A DNA stretch of 31,821 nucleotides from assembly GCA_040878225.1 (NCBI GenBank), contig JBBDMR010000038.1, positions 1 to 31,821 on the forward strand. Reading direction: 5' to 3'. Below, piece after piece: positions 15,357 to 23,800 of the stretch (positions are counted from its first letter, which is position 1; each line of letters starts with the position of its first letter). Source of the stretch: MA-ANB-1 sp040878225 (GTDB lineage Bacteria > Actinomycetota > Acidimicrobiia > Spongiisociales > ZC4RG35). A program made the position numbers and the translations under genes. The notes under the pieces were generated by a model. It saw only the letters and a program-made list of their open reading frames with translations. It made no database searches and was not told the DNA's origin.

Positions 15357-15635
15357 ATGATTGGGGAGAAGATGATCGACTTAGAAGTGACGCCGTGGCG
15401 GGAGGCCGCTGCTTGCGTGAAAGTTACATACGAGGTTTCGTTCTTTCCCGACCCGGACGATCTGGCCGGGATCTCACAGGCGAAAGCAGTCTGCGCCGGA
15501 TGCCCGGTCGCTGCAGATTGTCTCACCTGGGCGATCGAGACCAATCAGCCAGAGGGTATCTGGGGCGGGCACACACCGAAAGAACGCAGGGGAATCAGGC
15601 GCCGGTGGCTCGAGGAGGTCAAAAAGGCGTCCTGA
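15357..15635 (+). CDS. WhiB-family iron-sulfur transcriptional regulator
   Basis: The protein has 92 aa from ATG 15357. Four cysteines ligate a [4Fe-4S] cluster: Cys20, then Cys46, Cys49 and Cys55 in CAGCPVAADC. The turn GIWGG and the basic C-terminal KERRGIRRRW stretch follow, as in all WhiB proteins, which bind region 4 of the principal sigma factor and DNA. The family is essentially restricted to Actinobacteria and their phages. ATG 15372 (87 aa) is an alternative start with GGGGAG just upstream, and may be the true one. Its 3' end overlaps the convergent AstE-like gene by 17 bp. The subfamily (WhiB1-7) cannot be settled by eye. Confidence 0.93.
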   Translation: MIGEKMIDLEVTPWREAAACVKVTYEVSFFPDPDDLAGISQAKAVCAGCPVAADCLTWAIETNQPEGIWGGHTPKERRGIRRRWLEEVKKAS

Positions 15636-16614
15636 CCGGGTCAAAGTGGTCCGACCCACCCTCGACCGCGACGTGGACCAGCGCGTCGCCGGGACTCACC
15701 TGCGGGTTGAGGCTTCGCCCGATCACCCAGCCGGTATCCGTCGCCTTCACCGCTGTGGGCCGGTAGCCGAAAGCATCTGAGATCTCCGCGATCGCATCCC
15801 CCCTTGCCACCCGGTCACCCAGACCGGGAAAGACACGGACCAGCCCACCCCGCCTGGCCCGGACCCAGCGGGTACGGCGGAACACGCGGGTGGGCGGGGC
15901 CGGCGGCAAGCCTGCGTCGATCATTCCCAGCGACTGCAGACAGCGCATGATTCCCGTCACCCCGGTTTCGATTGCGGGCTCGTCGAACCGGTGCGCCTGG
16001 CCGGATTCGTAGAGCAACATCGTGATCCCCCGCGACGTCGCTGCCTCTCGCAGCGATCCGTCCCTCGCCCTGGCGTGGATTGTGAACGGGGCGCCAAAGG
16101 CACTGGCCAACTTCATCGTCTCGACATCGTGAGTGTCTGCACGGATCTGCGGTGCATTGGCGCGGTGGCCGGTGGCCGTGTGACAGTCGATGCCCACCGA
16201 GCACTGGGCGACGATCTCGGTCATGAAGAGATGGGCGAGGCGAGCTGCCGAAGATCCCCGTTCGGATCCGGGGAAGGCGCGGTTGAGATCGCGCCGGTCG
16301 GGCAGATAGCGCGACTCGTGGATGAAGCCGAGCGGGTTCACTATCGGGACCGCAATCAGGGCGCCGCGAAGCCGTTTTGCGTCCAGCTGCCGCATCACCC
16401 GGCGCACGATCTCCACCCCGTTGAGCTCATCGCCGTGTACCGCCCCGGAGATCCACATATTCGGCCCGGTGCTTCTCCCGTTGATCACCGCCACGGGGAG
16501 CGAAGCCGTCGACCCTGTCGAGAGTCGGGCGAAGGGCAGTTCGATTCGGCCCTTCCGGCCCGGGGAAACGGTGGTCTCGCCCACCGAGATGGGCTCGTTC
16601 CGGGCTTCAAGCAT
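15619..16614 (-). CDS. Succinylglutamate desuccinylase/aspartoacylase-family zinc amidohydrolase
   Basis: This 331-aa M14-fold enzyme belongs to the AstE/AspA family, which hydrolyses N-acyl amino acids. Zinc ligands are His60 and Glu63 (GAVHGDELNG) and His145 (DCHTATGH); Arg107, Asn111 and Arg112 (DRRDLNRAFPG) form the carboxylate pocket. A Glu in LLYESGQ is in the right region for the general base. The C-terminal 80 residues form a beta-rich lid domain (GLVRVFPGLGDRVARGDAIAEI), biotinyl-like in pattern. The start overlaps the rimK stop by 8 nt. It is the third gene of a coupled trio with a retropepsin-like protease and a RimK ligase, which suggests it trims or releases the product of that ligase. 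Confidence 0.88.
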   Translation of the reverse strand: MLEARNEPISVGETTVSPGRKGRIELPFARLSTGSTASLPVAVINGRSTGPNMWISGAVHGDELNGVEIVRRVMRQLDAKRLRGALIAVPIVNPLGFIHESRYLPDRRDLNRAFPGSERGSSAARLAHLFMTEIVAQCSVGIDCHTATGHRANAPQIRADTHDVETMKLASAFGAPFTIHARARDGSLREAATSRGITMLLYESGQAHRFDEPAIETGVTGIMRCLQSLGMIDAGLPPAPPTRVFRRTRWVRARRGGLVRVFPGLGDRVARGDAIAEISDAFGYRPTAVKATDTGWVIGRSLNPQVSPGDALVHVAVEGGSDHFDPVRTPF

Positions 16615-17506
16615 CAGATCTTCTGGAGCCTCTGATCTCGGCGTTTCCTTCGATGTAGTCGATTATCTCCCCGGCGATGTCCTTCTGGCTTGCCTTCTCG
16701 ATTCCCTCGAGGCCCGGTGAGGAGTTGACCTCGAGGATCATCGGGCCTGACTCCGACTGGATCATGTCCACGCCGGCGATGGCCAAACCCATCGTCTTTG
16801 CCGCCCTGATCGCGGTAGCCCGCTCCTTGGGGGTGAGCTTCACTGCCTCAGCGGTCCCCCCTTGATGCAGATTCGACCGGAAGTCGCCTGGCGCACTATG
16901 GCGCTTCATTGCGGCGATAACCCTGCCGTCGACGACAAAGGCCCGCAGGTCGGCTCCACCGGCCTCCTTGATGAATTGCTGAACGAGGATGTTGGCGTCG
17001 AGCTGCCGGAAGGCCCCGATCACAGATTCGGCTGCCTTCTTGGTCTCTGCAAGCACGACACCGAGCCCCTGGGTGCCCTCGAGCAGCTTGACCACGACGG
17101 GTGCGCCGCCGACGACGTCGAGGACTCCCTGGACGTCCTGGGTCGAGTGGGCGAACGATGTCGTGGGCAGACCCACACCGGCCCGGGAGAGGAGCTGCAT
17201 GGAACGGAGCTTGTCCCGGGAGCGGCTGATTCCCTCCGAGCTGACCGCAGTGAACACATCGGCCATCTCGAATTGGCGGACGACAGCCGTCCCGTAGAAG
17301 GTGTAGGTGGCACCGATTCTCGGGATCACCGCCTCCGGCTGCACCTCCTCCCCCCGGTACAACACCCGGGGGCGGCCGCCCGTGATGTCCATGTAACAGC
17401 GCAGATAGTCGACCACAGATACCTCGTGGCCTCGCTCCAGCCCTGCCTCGCGCAGACGCTTCGTGGAGTAGAGGGACGGGTTTCTCGACAGGATTGCGAT
17501 CTTCAT
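16607..17506 (-). CDS. rimK: RimK-type ATP-grasp ligase
   Basis: This 299-aa protein belongs to the family that adds glutamate to the C-terminus of ribosomal protein S6 or to other peptides and small molecules. The ATP-grasp fold shows Lys99 (SRDKL), Lys140 (PVVVKLLEG), the glycine loop EGTQGLGV (143-150) and DLRAFVV (187-192). The magnesium site is Asp247, Glu259 and Asn261 in GPMILEVNSSPGLEGI. The length matches E. coli RimK (300). The start overlaps the upstream stop as ATGA. Gene context (protease before, amidohydrolase after) suggests that the acceptor may not be S6; rpsF is not in the window. Confidence 0.92.
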   Translation of the reverse strand: MKIAILSRNPSLYSTKRLREAGLERGHEVSVVDYLRCYMDITGGRPRVLYRGEEVQPEAVIPRIGATYTFYGTAVVRQFEMADVFTAVSSEGISRSRDKLRSMQLLSRAGVGLPTTSFAHSTQDVQGVLDVVGGAPVVVKLLEGTQGLGVVLAETKKAAESVIGAFRQLDANILVQQFIKEAGGADLRAFVVDGRVIAAMKRHSAPGDFRSNLHQGGTAEAVKLTPKERATAIRAAKTMGLAIAGVDMIQSESGPMILEVNSSPGLEGIEKASQKDIAGEIIDYIEGNAEIRGSRRSDA

Positions 17507-17961
17507 TGTTCCTTCAAGTCTGGCTGAGGGCCGAGATAACTGCGCCCTGGGTTGACCAGAAACCTCCCGCGGAGGGTCCTTCTCCCGATGAGCATACGGA
17601 AGGACATCTCATCGCGCTCGGTGAGGTTGATCATTGCCCTTATCAGCACACCGTTGACGACGACCGGGGTGGAGATGACAGGTCTGAGCTCGGTCCGCCC
17701 CCCCGGGTTCTTGACCTTTCGCTCCATGACGACGGGTGCCTCGCAGGTGACCGAGGCAGCCCTGGATCGTTTCAGCGGGTGGATGTCGAAGCGGATGTAG
17801 TCGATCCCGTCGCGGGTGAAACGTCGCTGGTCGAAGGCGTGGAGCGATGAGCTCTCAGCACCTGTGTCGACCTTGGCCTGGATTGCTGGTATCCCGAATT
17901 CGGGCAGTGCCACCCACTCCCGCCAACCGATTTCGGTGGGAGCCCTTATCTTCTTAATCAC
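17503..17961 (-). CDS. Retropepsin-like (putative ATP-dependent zinc) protease, RimB family
   Basis: This 152-aa protein carries the aspartic-protease motif VDTGAESSSLHA with Asp32, followed by the beta-rich fold and VNGVLIRAMINLTERDEMSFRMLIGRRTL. The family is annotated as ATP-dependent zinc protease, but its fold is retropepsin-like, and RimB members act alongside RimK. GTG 17961 has TACAGT 6 nt upstream and no Shine-Dalgarno sequence, so this gene leads a leaderless operon with rimK (ATGA overlap) and the AstE-like gene. A plausible role is cutting glutamate tails or processing a tagged peptide; that is inference from context. Confidence 0.87.
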   Translation of the reverse strand: MIKKIRAPTEIGWREWVALPEFGIPAIQAKVDTGAESSSLHAFDQRRFTRDGIDYIRFDIHPLKRSRAASVTCEAPVVMERKVKNPGGRTELRPVISTPVVVNGVLIRAMINLTERDEMSFRMLIGRRTLRGRFLVNPGRSYLGPQPDLKEQ

Positions 17962-17967
17962 CAGGGA

Positions 17968-17973
17968 ACTGTA
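17968..17973 (-). promoter_or_regulatory. Putative -10 box of the protease-rimK-amidohydrolase operon
   Basis: On the minus strand it reads TACAGT, 6 nt before GTG 17961, in a larger AATACAGT context. No Shine-Dalgarno site is present. Confidence 0.5.
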
Positions 17974-18025
17974 TTCGGCCGATCGCCGCTAGTGGACCAC
18001 CGCACCTGTCGCCGGCTGATATCAC

Positions 18026-18031
18026 TAGGTT
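18026..18031 (+). promoter_or_regulatory. Putative -10 box for the 49-aa membrane peptide
   Basis: TAGGTT lies 6 nt before GTG 18038, fitting the leaderless pattern of the window. Confidence 0.45.
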
Positions 18032-18037
18032 GATGTC

Positions 18038-18187
18038 GTGCACCGTGCTTCCAAGCCGAAACGCCCTGCCTGGCTCGTCGGGCTGCTGATCGCCATAGTC
18101 CTCATGGCCGCCGCCCTCCTCATCGCCAACCTCCTGGGTTTCGGTGACGACCCTGCGATTGGAGCCGCAGCCGCTCTTGGAGGCTGA
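18038..18187 (+). CDS. Small single-pass membrane peptide (49 aa)
   Basis: A short frame from GTG 18038 encodes 49 residues. A basic N-terminus (residues 1-9, with His, Arg and Lys) precedes one hydrophobic helix (about 11-34, WLVGLLIAIVLMAAALLIAN) and a short Gly/Ala/Asp tail. The positive-inside rule puts the N-terminus in the cytoplasm. TAGGTT 6 nt before the GTG supports transcription. It sits alone between the divergent RimK operon and the convergent VanW gene, whose end is 12 bp away. No function is assigned. It could be a fortuitous frame, but the promoter-like box and amphipathic layout favour a real gene. Confidence 0.5.
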   Translation: MHRASKPKRPAWLVGLLIAIVLMAAALLIANLLGFGDDPAIGAAAALGG

Positions 18188-18199
18188 GCCTTCTTCTGA

Positions 18200-19870
18200 T
18201 CACTCAGGGATAGGGTTTCCGTTGCAGTCGATGCCATCTGCCGGCCGGTACAGGGCCCAGAACGTGTCGATCTCGGTCCGTCCGTTGGCGTAGACCCGTT
18301 CCCGGTCGGTCTCGACGTATGTGCATTGGTTCCGGCTCGAGGTCCGGGTCGCCACCTGCTCGACCTCGATGTTCTTGGTCGAATACATGCTCACGGTGAT
18401 CGAGCTCGGGGTATACGAGGTCCAGATCAGCACCGGATAGTCGGTGGTGTTCTCGAAGACCAGATCGGGGGCGGGGCTGGAGATGGTTGCCTCACGACCG
18501 AACGGATACCTCGAGAAGTAGAGAGAATGTGCCTGGTATTGGATGAAATCGAGCCCGGCGAAATATGCGGCATTGAAGATCGTCGTGGCGAACTGGGAGA
18601 CGCCGCCGCCGATCTCGGGTACGAGGTGTCCCGATCGGATCGCACCGGCAGGGACAAACCCCTTCTCCGCCGTCCGCGGTCCGACGTGGTCATTCAGGGA
18701 GATGATCTGGCCCGGTACCAGGTAGTAGCCGCGGACGATATCGGCCATCCTCTGGATATTGACCACCCGGTTCTCACAGCAGCTGTGTGGTGTGGTGAAA
18801 GTCGATACCCGCTCGACGATCAAGCTCCCGTCGTACCACGCGGTCCGGGTCGGGTCGACGTCCGGTCTGGTCGTTAGTGCAAACGGCCCATTCGCCCCGG
18901 CGAGAATTGCATCCCCCAACTTCTGCGCCGTATCCGGTGAGCAACAAACGTCGGCGGGGCTCCCCGGGGCCAGGACCGCCACCGCCTCGCCGTCGACCTC
19001 GAATGTGGGGCTGACAACCTCGCCGATTGGCCCGGGGTATATGGCTTCGATTTCGGCCTGGAGCCCGGGCTGGTCGAAGACCGGGACCATTTCGTTGGCT
19101 TCGATAGTCACCGTGAGATGACGGCGCAGGGCGGCAGGGGACATCTGCCTGACGTCGCCGTCGATGATGAGCCGGGCACCCGACTGGGTGAGTTCGTTCA
19201 GCCGGACGGCGACACCCGCTGCCTTCTCGTCGGTGAAGTCAGCCGGGACTTCGATTGCAATTGCATCGACAGCCAGTTCGGTGCTTGTCGGATCCAGCCC
19301 TCCGAGATCGTCGACGAGCATCTCGATATCGGCAGCAGCCCCCGGAACGCCGGGGACGACCTCGAGCCGCCATTCGTCGTTCACTGCGATGTCCGGCGAC
19401 ACCGGTGACTCGAAGACGAGGGCCGGGAGGGCGGAAAGCGTCTGGCGGGCAGCGTCAGGATCGAATGAAATTGGCTCGGATATATGTTCGGTGGTGGTGA
19501 GAGCTGCCACCCATTTGGTGAATTGAGCGATGACGCCCCCGGTGTGGCGCGCCGAGAGGATCCGATCGACGGCGCGATCGACGTCGTAGCCGAAACCGAT
19601 CTCGCCGAGTTGCATCGAGATCGTCCCGTCGGGTGTGGCTATCGACACCTCCCGGGAGAGGATGTCCCTGCTGCGGTCGAACACGAATTCACGAACCTGC
19701 TCCGGTGTTCGCGCGTCAAGCCGCTCACCGGCGTATTCGACATTTCCGGCCACGGTCTCGCCGCCGGCAACTAGATGGTCGTACCAGGCATAGGTGAAAG
19801 CCCCCAGCGAAACAGCCAGGACAATTCCGATGTATAGGAGGGGAGATCTGAGGGAAAAGAGGTTCGACAC
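18200..19870 (-). CDS. VanW-domain cell-envelope protein (YoaR-like)
   Basis: This 556-aa protein has one N-terminal membrane anchor (about residues 11-28) and is otherwise exported. Residues about 40-330 contain two repeated alpha/beta units of the peptidoglycan-binding kind that precede VanW domains. The VanW domain (about 365-490) shows RVVNIQRMADIV, PGQIISLNDHVGPRTAEKGF, EIGGGVSQFATTIFNAAYFAG and an SRYPFGREATI stretch. The usual GGGVCQ motif has Ser in place of Cys here. Paired cysteines (CC in the linker and CC just before VanW) may form disulfides. VanW function is unknown; the family is named from vancomycin-resistance clusters, but membership alone does not mean resistance. The GTG start is about 70 bp from the divergent CRP-type gene. 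Confidence 0.88.
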   Translation of the reverse strand: MSNLFSLRSPLLYIGIVLAVSLGAFTYAWYDHLVAGGETVAGNVEYAGERLDARTPEQVREFVFDRSRDILSREVSIATPDGTISMQLGEIGFGYDVDRAVDRILSARHTGGVIAQFTKWVAALTTTEHISEPISFDPDAARQTLSALPALVFESPVSPDIAVNDEWRLEVVPGVPGAAADIEMLVDDLGGLDPTSTELAVDAIAIEVPADFTDEKAAGVAVRLNELTQSGARLIIDGDVRQMSPAALRRHLTVTIEANEMVPVFDQPGLQAEIEAIYPGPIGEVVSPTFEVDGEAVAVLAPGSPADVCCSPDTAQKLGDAILAGANGPFALTTRPDVDPTRTAWYDGSLIVERVSTFTTPHSCCENRVVNIQRMADIVRGYYLVPGQIISLNDHVGPRTAEKGFVPAGAIRSGHLVPEIGGGVSQFATTIFNAAYFAGLDFIQYQAHSLYFSRYPFGREATISSPAPDLVFENTTDYPVLIWTSYTPSSITVSMYSTKNIEVEQVATRTSSRNQCTYVETDRERVYANGRTEIDTFWALYRPADGIDCNGNPIPE

Positions 19871-19942
19871 CGACTCGACATGTTATGGCACATCCCGTCA
19901 TTTGCTGTATTAGGAGGCCGTCACCGGAGAGGGCTGTTTGCG

Positions 19943-20629
19943 ATGGACATGAAAAGTCAGGCCGACGATCAGCATCTCGACTGGCTGGCGCGCTCGTTCG
20001 GTCGCCCTGAGTATTTGCCGCTGACCACTTCCGATCTCGAGGTGCTCATCCGGTCGGCCGAACTGGTATCGAAGTATCCCGGTACCCATCTCTTCAAGGA
20101 AGGCGAAGATGCCACTACGGCGTTCCTGGTCGAATCCGGCGAAGTCGAGATCTACCGGGGTACCGAGTCGGGACGTCGAGTGGTTTCGAGGTCGAGCGCG
20201 GGTTCGCTCCTCGGCGATGTCGCCATGCTCCGGGACCTTCCACACCTTGCGTCCGCCCAGGCCGTAAGCCGGGTACGCGCCTTCGCCCTCGAACGCGATC
20301 TGGTATTGCCGGTGTTGGCAGACCATCCCGAGCTGGGTCTGCGCTGGCTGGTGGGCGCGCTGTCGAGGATGGAGGAGACACAGCGTCGGGTCCTCCATCT
20401 CATCCACAAGACCGTCCTCAGCCAGGTCGCCGACCTTCTCCTGGAAGAGTCGGGGGGGACGGGTGAGGTCTACCTGTCGCAGACCACAGTCGCCACTCTC
20501 CTCGGAGTGAGCCGTCAGTCAGTCAACGAGGCCCTGGGCCGGTTGAAGGATCAGCAGATCGTCGAGACCGGCTACCGCCACATCAGGGTCGTCGATGGCG
20601 CAAAGCTCGCCGTCGTATCCGACTCTTAG
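19943..20629 (+). CDS. CRP/FNR-family transcriptional regulator
   Basis: The protein has 228 aa from ATG 19943. An N-terminal cyclic-nucleotide-binding-type beta barrel (about 25-140) contains the glycine-rich turns FKEGEDATTAFLVESGEVEIYRG and SLLGDVAML. The stretch that binds cAMP phosphate in CRP (Arg-Ser) is not conserved (LPHLAS), so the ligand may differ or be absent. A long dimer helix (about 150-170) leads to the Crp-type winged helix (SQTTVATLLGVSRQSVNEALGRLKDQQIVE). No FNR-type cysteines are seen. The frame is open from ATG 19880, but GGAGAGGG about 10 nt before 19943 favours the later start. It lies just upstream of rpoB with 201 bp between and its own terminator is not evident. Confidence 0.88.
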   Translation: MDMKSQADDQHLDWLARSFGRPEYLPLTTSDLEVLIRSAELVSKYPGTHLFKEGEDATTAFLVESGEVEIYRGTESGRRVVSRSSAGSLLGDVAMLRDLPHLASAQAVSRVRAFALERDLVLPVLADHPELGLRWLVGALSRMEETQRRVLHLIHKTVLSQVADLLLEESGGTGEVYLSQTTVATLLGVSRQSVNEALGRLKDQQIVETGYRHIRVVDGAKLAVVSDS

Positions 20630-20645
20630 TGGTGACCGAAGACCC

Positions 20646-20675
20646 TTGACTCAAAATGCCGCTGTCGGATAGGAT
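20646..20675 (+). promoter_or_regulatory. Promoter of rpoBC
   Basis: TTGACT (20646-20651) and TAGGAT (20670-20675) are separated by 18 bp, a good principal-sigma promoter. Transcription should start near 20682, giving a leader of about 150 nt before rpoB. Confidence 0.75.
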
Positions 20676-20700
20676 GGTCGTGGTCCTCGGACCCGAGCCA

Positions 20701-20725
20701 GGCTGATACGGACATCCGATCAGCC
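20701..20725 (+). other. Hairpin in the rpoB mRNA leader
   Basis: GGCTGAT (20701-20707) pairs with ATCAGCC (20719-20725); inside it CGG and CCG pair around an ACAT loop, with one bulged A. The stem totals 10 bp. It sits about 20 nt after the predicted transcription start and has no T tract, so a role in mRNA stability or regulation is possible but unproven. Confidence 0.55.
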
Positions 20726-20830
20726 GGTTTCGACATTTGAAGATCTCGATTGGAGTCATGCTGACGCGTCTGTTAGCATGCTTTTCTCTGCGTTACCTAG
20801 TTCTATTCCGCATTTCCAAGGAGGCACCTC

Positions 20831-23800
20831 TTGGCTTCGCGCGTGGCTGAGCGCTTCTCTTTCGGGAAAATCCCCGAAGTGTTGCCGCTACCCGACCTAC
20901 TTGCTGTTCAACATGAGTCATTCCAGTGGTTCCTCGACGAGGGACTCAAGGAAATATTCACCGAGATCAGCCCTATCGAAGACTTCACCGGTTCGCTCGC
21001 TCTCGAGCTGACCGACCACCGCTTCGGTGATCCACTGATGGATCTCGAAGAGGCCAAAGAGCGGGACGCCAACTACGCGCAGCCTTTGTACGTGACCGCG
21101 AGGTTTATGAACAAGGGCACCGGGGAGATCAAGGAACAGCAGGTGTTCCTCGGCGATTTCCCGATTATGACCGACAAAGGTGTCTTCATCATCAACGGCA
21201 CCGAGCGGGTGATTGTCTCCCAGCTCGTCAGGTCGCCCGGTATCTACTTCGACAGCACCCCGGACAAGACGTCCGATCGCGACATCTTCTCGGCGAAGAT
21301 CATCCCCGGAAGGGGAGCGTGGCTCGAGCTCGACACCGACAAGAAGGACACAATTGGCGTCCGCGTCGACCGCAAACGACGCCAGTACGTCAGTTCGTTC
21401 CTGAAGGCGCTCGGCGTCGTCGAGACCGATGAAGAGGTCCTGGCCCTGTTCGACAACTCTCCCTCGATCCAGAACACAATCGAGAGGGATACCAACGCGA
21501 CCAAAGAGGACGCGCTGCTCGACCTGTATCGCAAGCTCCGCCCCGGCGAGCCCACCACTGTCGAGTCTGCCCGCGGGCTCATTCAGACCATGTTCCGCAA
21601 CCCCAAGCGCTACGACCTCACCAGGGTCGGCCGCTACAAGGTCGGACAGAAGTTCCGCGAGGACCAGTCCGACGACTACCGCGCCGACGGGCTGCAGTTG
21701 CTTCGCGACGAGGACATCGTCGACTCGATCAAATACCTGGTGGCTCTTCACGCCGGTGAGACGACCATCATCACCCACAAGGGGACCGAAATCGCTGTTG
21801 CCACCGACGACATCGACCACTTCGGTAACCGCCGCATCCGCACGGTGGGTGAGCTGGTGCAGAACCAGGTCAGGGTCGGGCTTGCCCGACTCGAGCGCGT
21901 CGTCCGGGAACGGATGACAACCCAGGATCCCGACGCCATAACCCCCCAGTCGCTGATCAACATCCGTCCGGTGACGGCCTCGATCAAGGAGTTCTTCGGC
22001 ACCAGCCAGTTGAGCCAGTTCATGGACCAGCCCAACCCTCTCGCCGGGCTCACCCACCGCCGGCGCCTCTCGGCGCTCGGCCCCGGTGGTCTGTCACGGG
22101 AACGTGCCGGCTTCGAGGTCCGTGACGTCCACTCCTCTCACTACGGCCGCATGTGCCCCATCGAGACTCCCGAAGGTCCGAACATCGGTCTGATCGGGTC
22201 TCTCGCCTCATACGCCCGGGTCAACGAGTTCGGCTTCATCGAAACTCCGTACCGTAAGGTGGAGAGCGGAGTCGTCTCCGACAAGGTCGATTATCTGACC
22301 GCCACCGAAGAGGAGCGGTTCGTCATCGCCCAGGCCAACGCGCCGCTCAAGGAGAACGGCGCTTTCGCCAACCCCAAGGTGCTGGTTCGCCGCGCCGGGG
22401 GTGAAGTCGAGTACATCTCGGGCAAAGACGTCGACTACATGGACGTTTCTCCGAAGCAGATCGTCTCGGTCTCCACGTCGCTGATCCCGTTCCTCGAGCA
22501 CGACGATGCCAACCGCGCCCTGATGGGCTCCAACATGCAGCGTCAGGCTGTGCCCCTTCTCACCGCCGATGCGCCGCTGGTCGGCACCGGCGTCGAGCAA
22601 AGGGCGGCCCAGGACTCCGGCGACATGGTCATCTCGACCGTGGACGGCGAGGTCGTCGAGATCAACGGCGACGAGATCATCGTCAAGGAGAAGGGTGCCA
22701 ACAAGAAGCACACCTTCAAACTGGACAAGTTCCGCCGTTCCAACCAGGGAACCTGCATGAACCACAAGCCCCTGGTTCGCGAGGGCGACCAGGTGAAGGT
22801 GGGCGATGTCCTGGCCGACGGCCCCTCGACCGACCAGGGCGAGCTGGCCCTGGGGAGGAACCTGCTGGTTGCCTTCATGCCGTGGCAAGGCCACAACTAT
22901 GAGGACGCAATCGTCATCTCCGAGCGACTCGTCAAAGACGACGTGCTCACCTCGATCCACATCGAGGAGCACGAGCTCGACGCCCGCGACACCAAGCTTG
23001 GCGCAGAGGAAATCACCCGGGACATCCCCAATGTCCCCGAGGAAGTCCTGGCCAACCTCGACGAAGAAGGAATCATCCGGGTCGGTGCCGAAGTCGGCCC
23101 CGGCGACTACCTGGTCGGAAAGGTGACGCCGAAGGGTGAGACCGAACTGACGCCGGAAGAGCGTCTGCTCCGTGCCATCTTCGGCGAAAAGGCTCGTGAA
23201 GTCCGTGACACCTCACTGAAGGTGCCCCATGGCGAGACCGGGAAGATCATCGGGGTCAAGGTGTTCCGCCGCTCGGAGGGTTTCGATCTCCCCCCCGGTG
23301 TCAACGAACTGGTCCGGATCTACGTCGCCCAGCAGAGGAAGATCTCCGAGGGCGACAAGCTCGCCGGACGTCACGGGAACAAAGGTGTCATCTCCAAGGT
23401 GCTTCCCGAAGAGGAAATGCCGTTCCTGGCCGACGGGACGCCGGTGGACATCATCCTCTCGCCGCTGGGGGTTCCCAGCCGCATGAACCTGGGACAGATC
23501 CTGGAAACCCATCTCGGATGGGCCGCAGCCCAGGGCTGGGAGCCGTTCGACGGCGACAGCCCGGCAACGGTTGGCGCCAAGCCATGGACCAAGACTGCCA
23601 CCCCTGTGTTCGACGGTGCCCGCGAAGACGAGATCATGAACGTCATCAAGCACGCCCATCCCAACCGGGACGGGGAGCGGATGGTCCAGAACGACGGCAA
23701 GGCAATCCTCTTCGACGGGCGAACCGGCGAGCCGTTCGACACGACCGTCACCGTTGGTTACATCTACATGCTGAAGCTGGTCCACCTCGTGGACGAGAAG

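Noticed and set aside
18200..19870. Vancomycin-resistance gene
   Set aside because: The VanW domain is common in actinobacterial envelope proteins, and no vanHAX-type genes are near; domain membership alone does not imply resistance.
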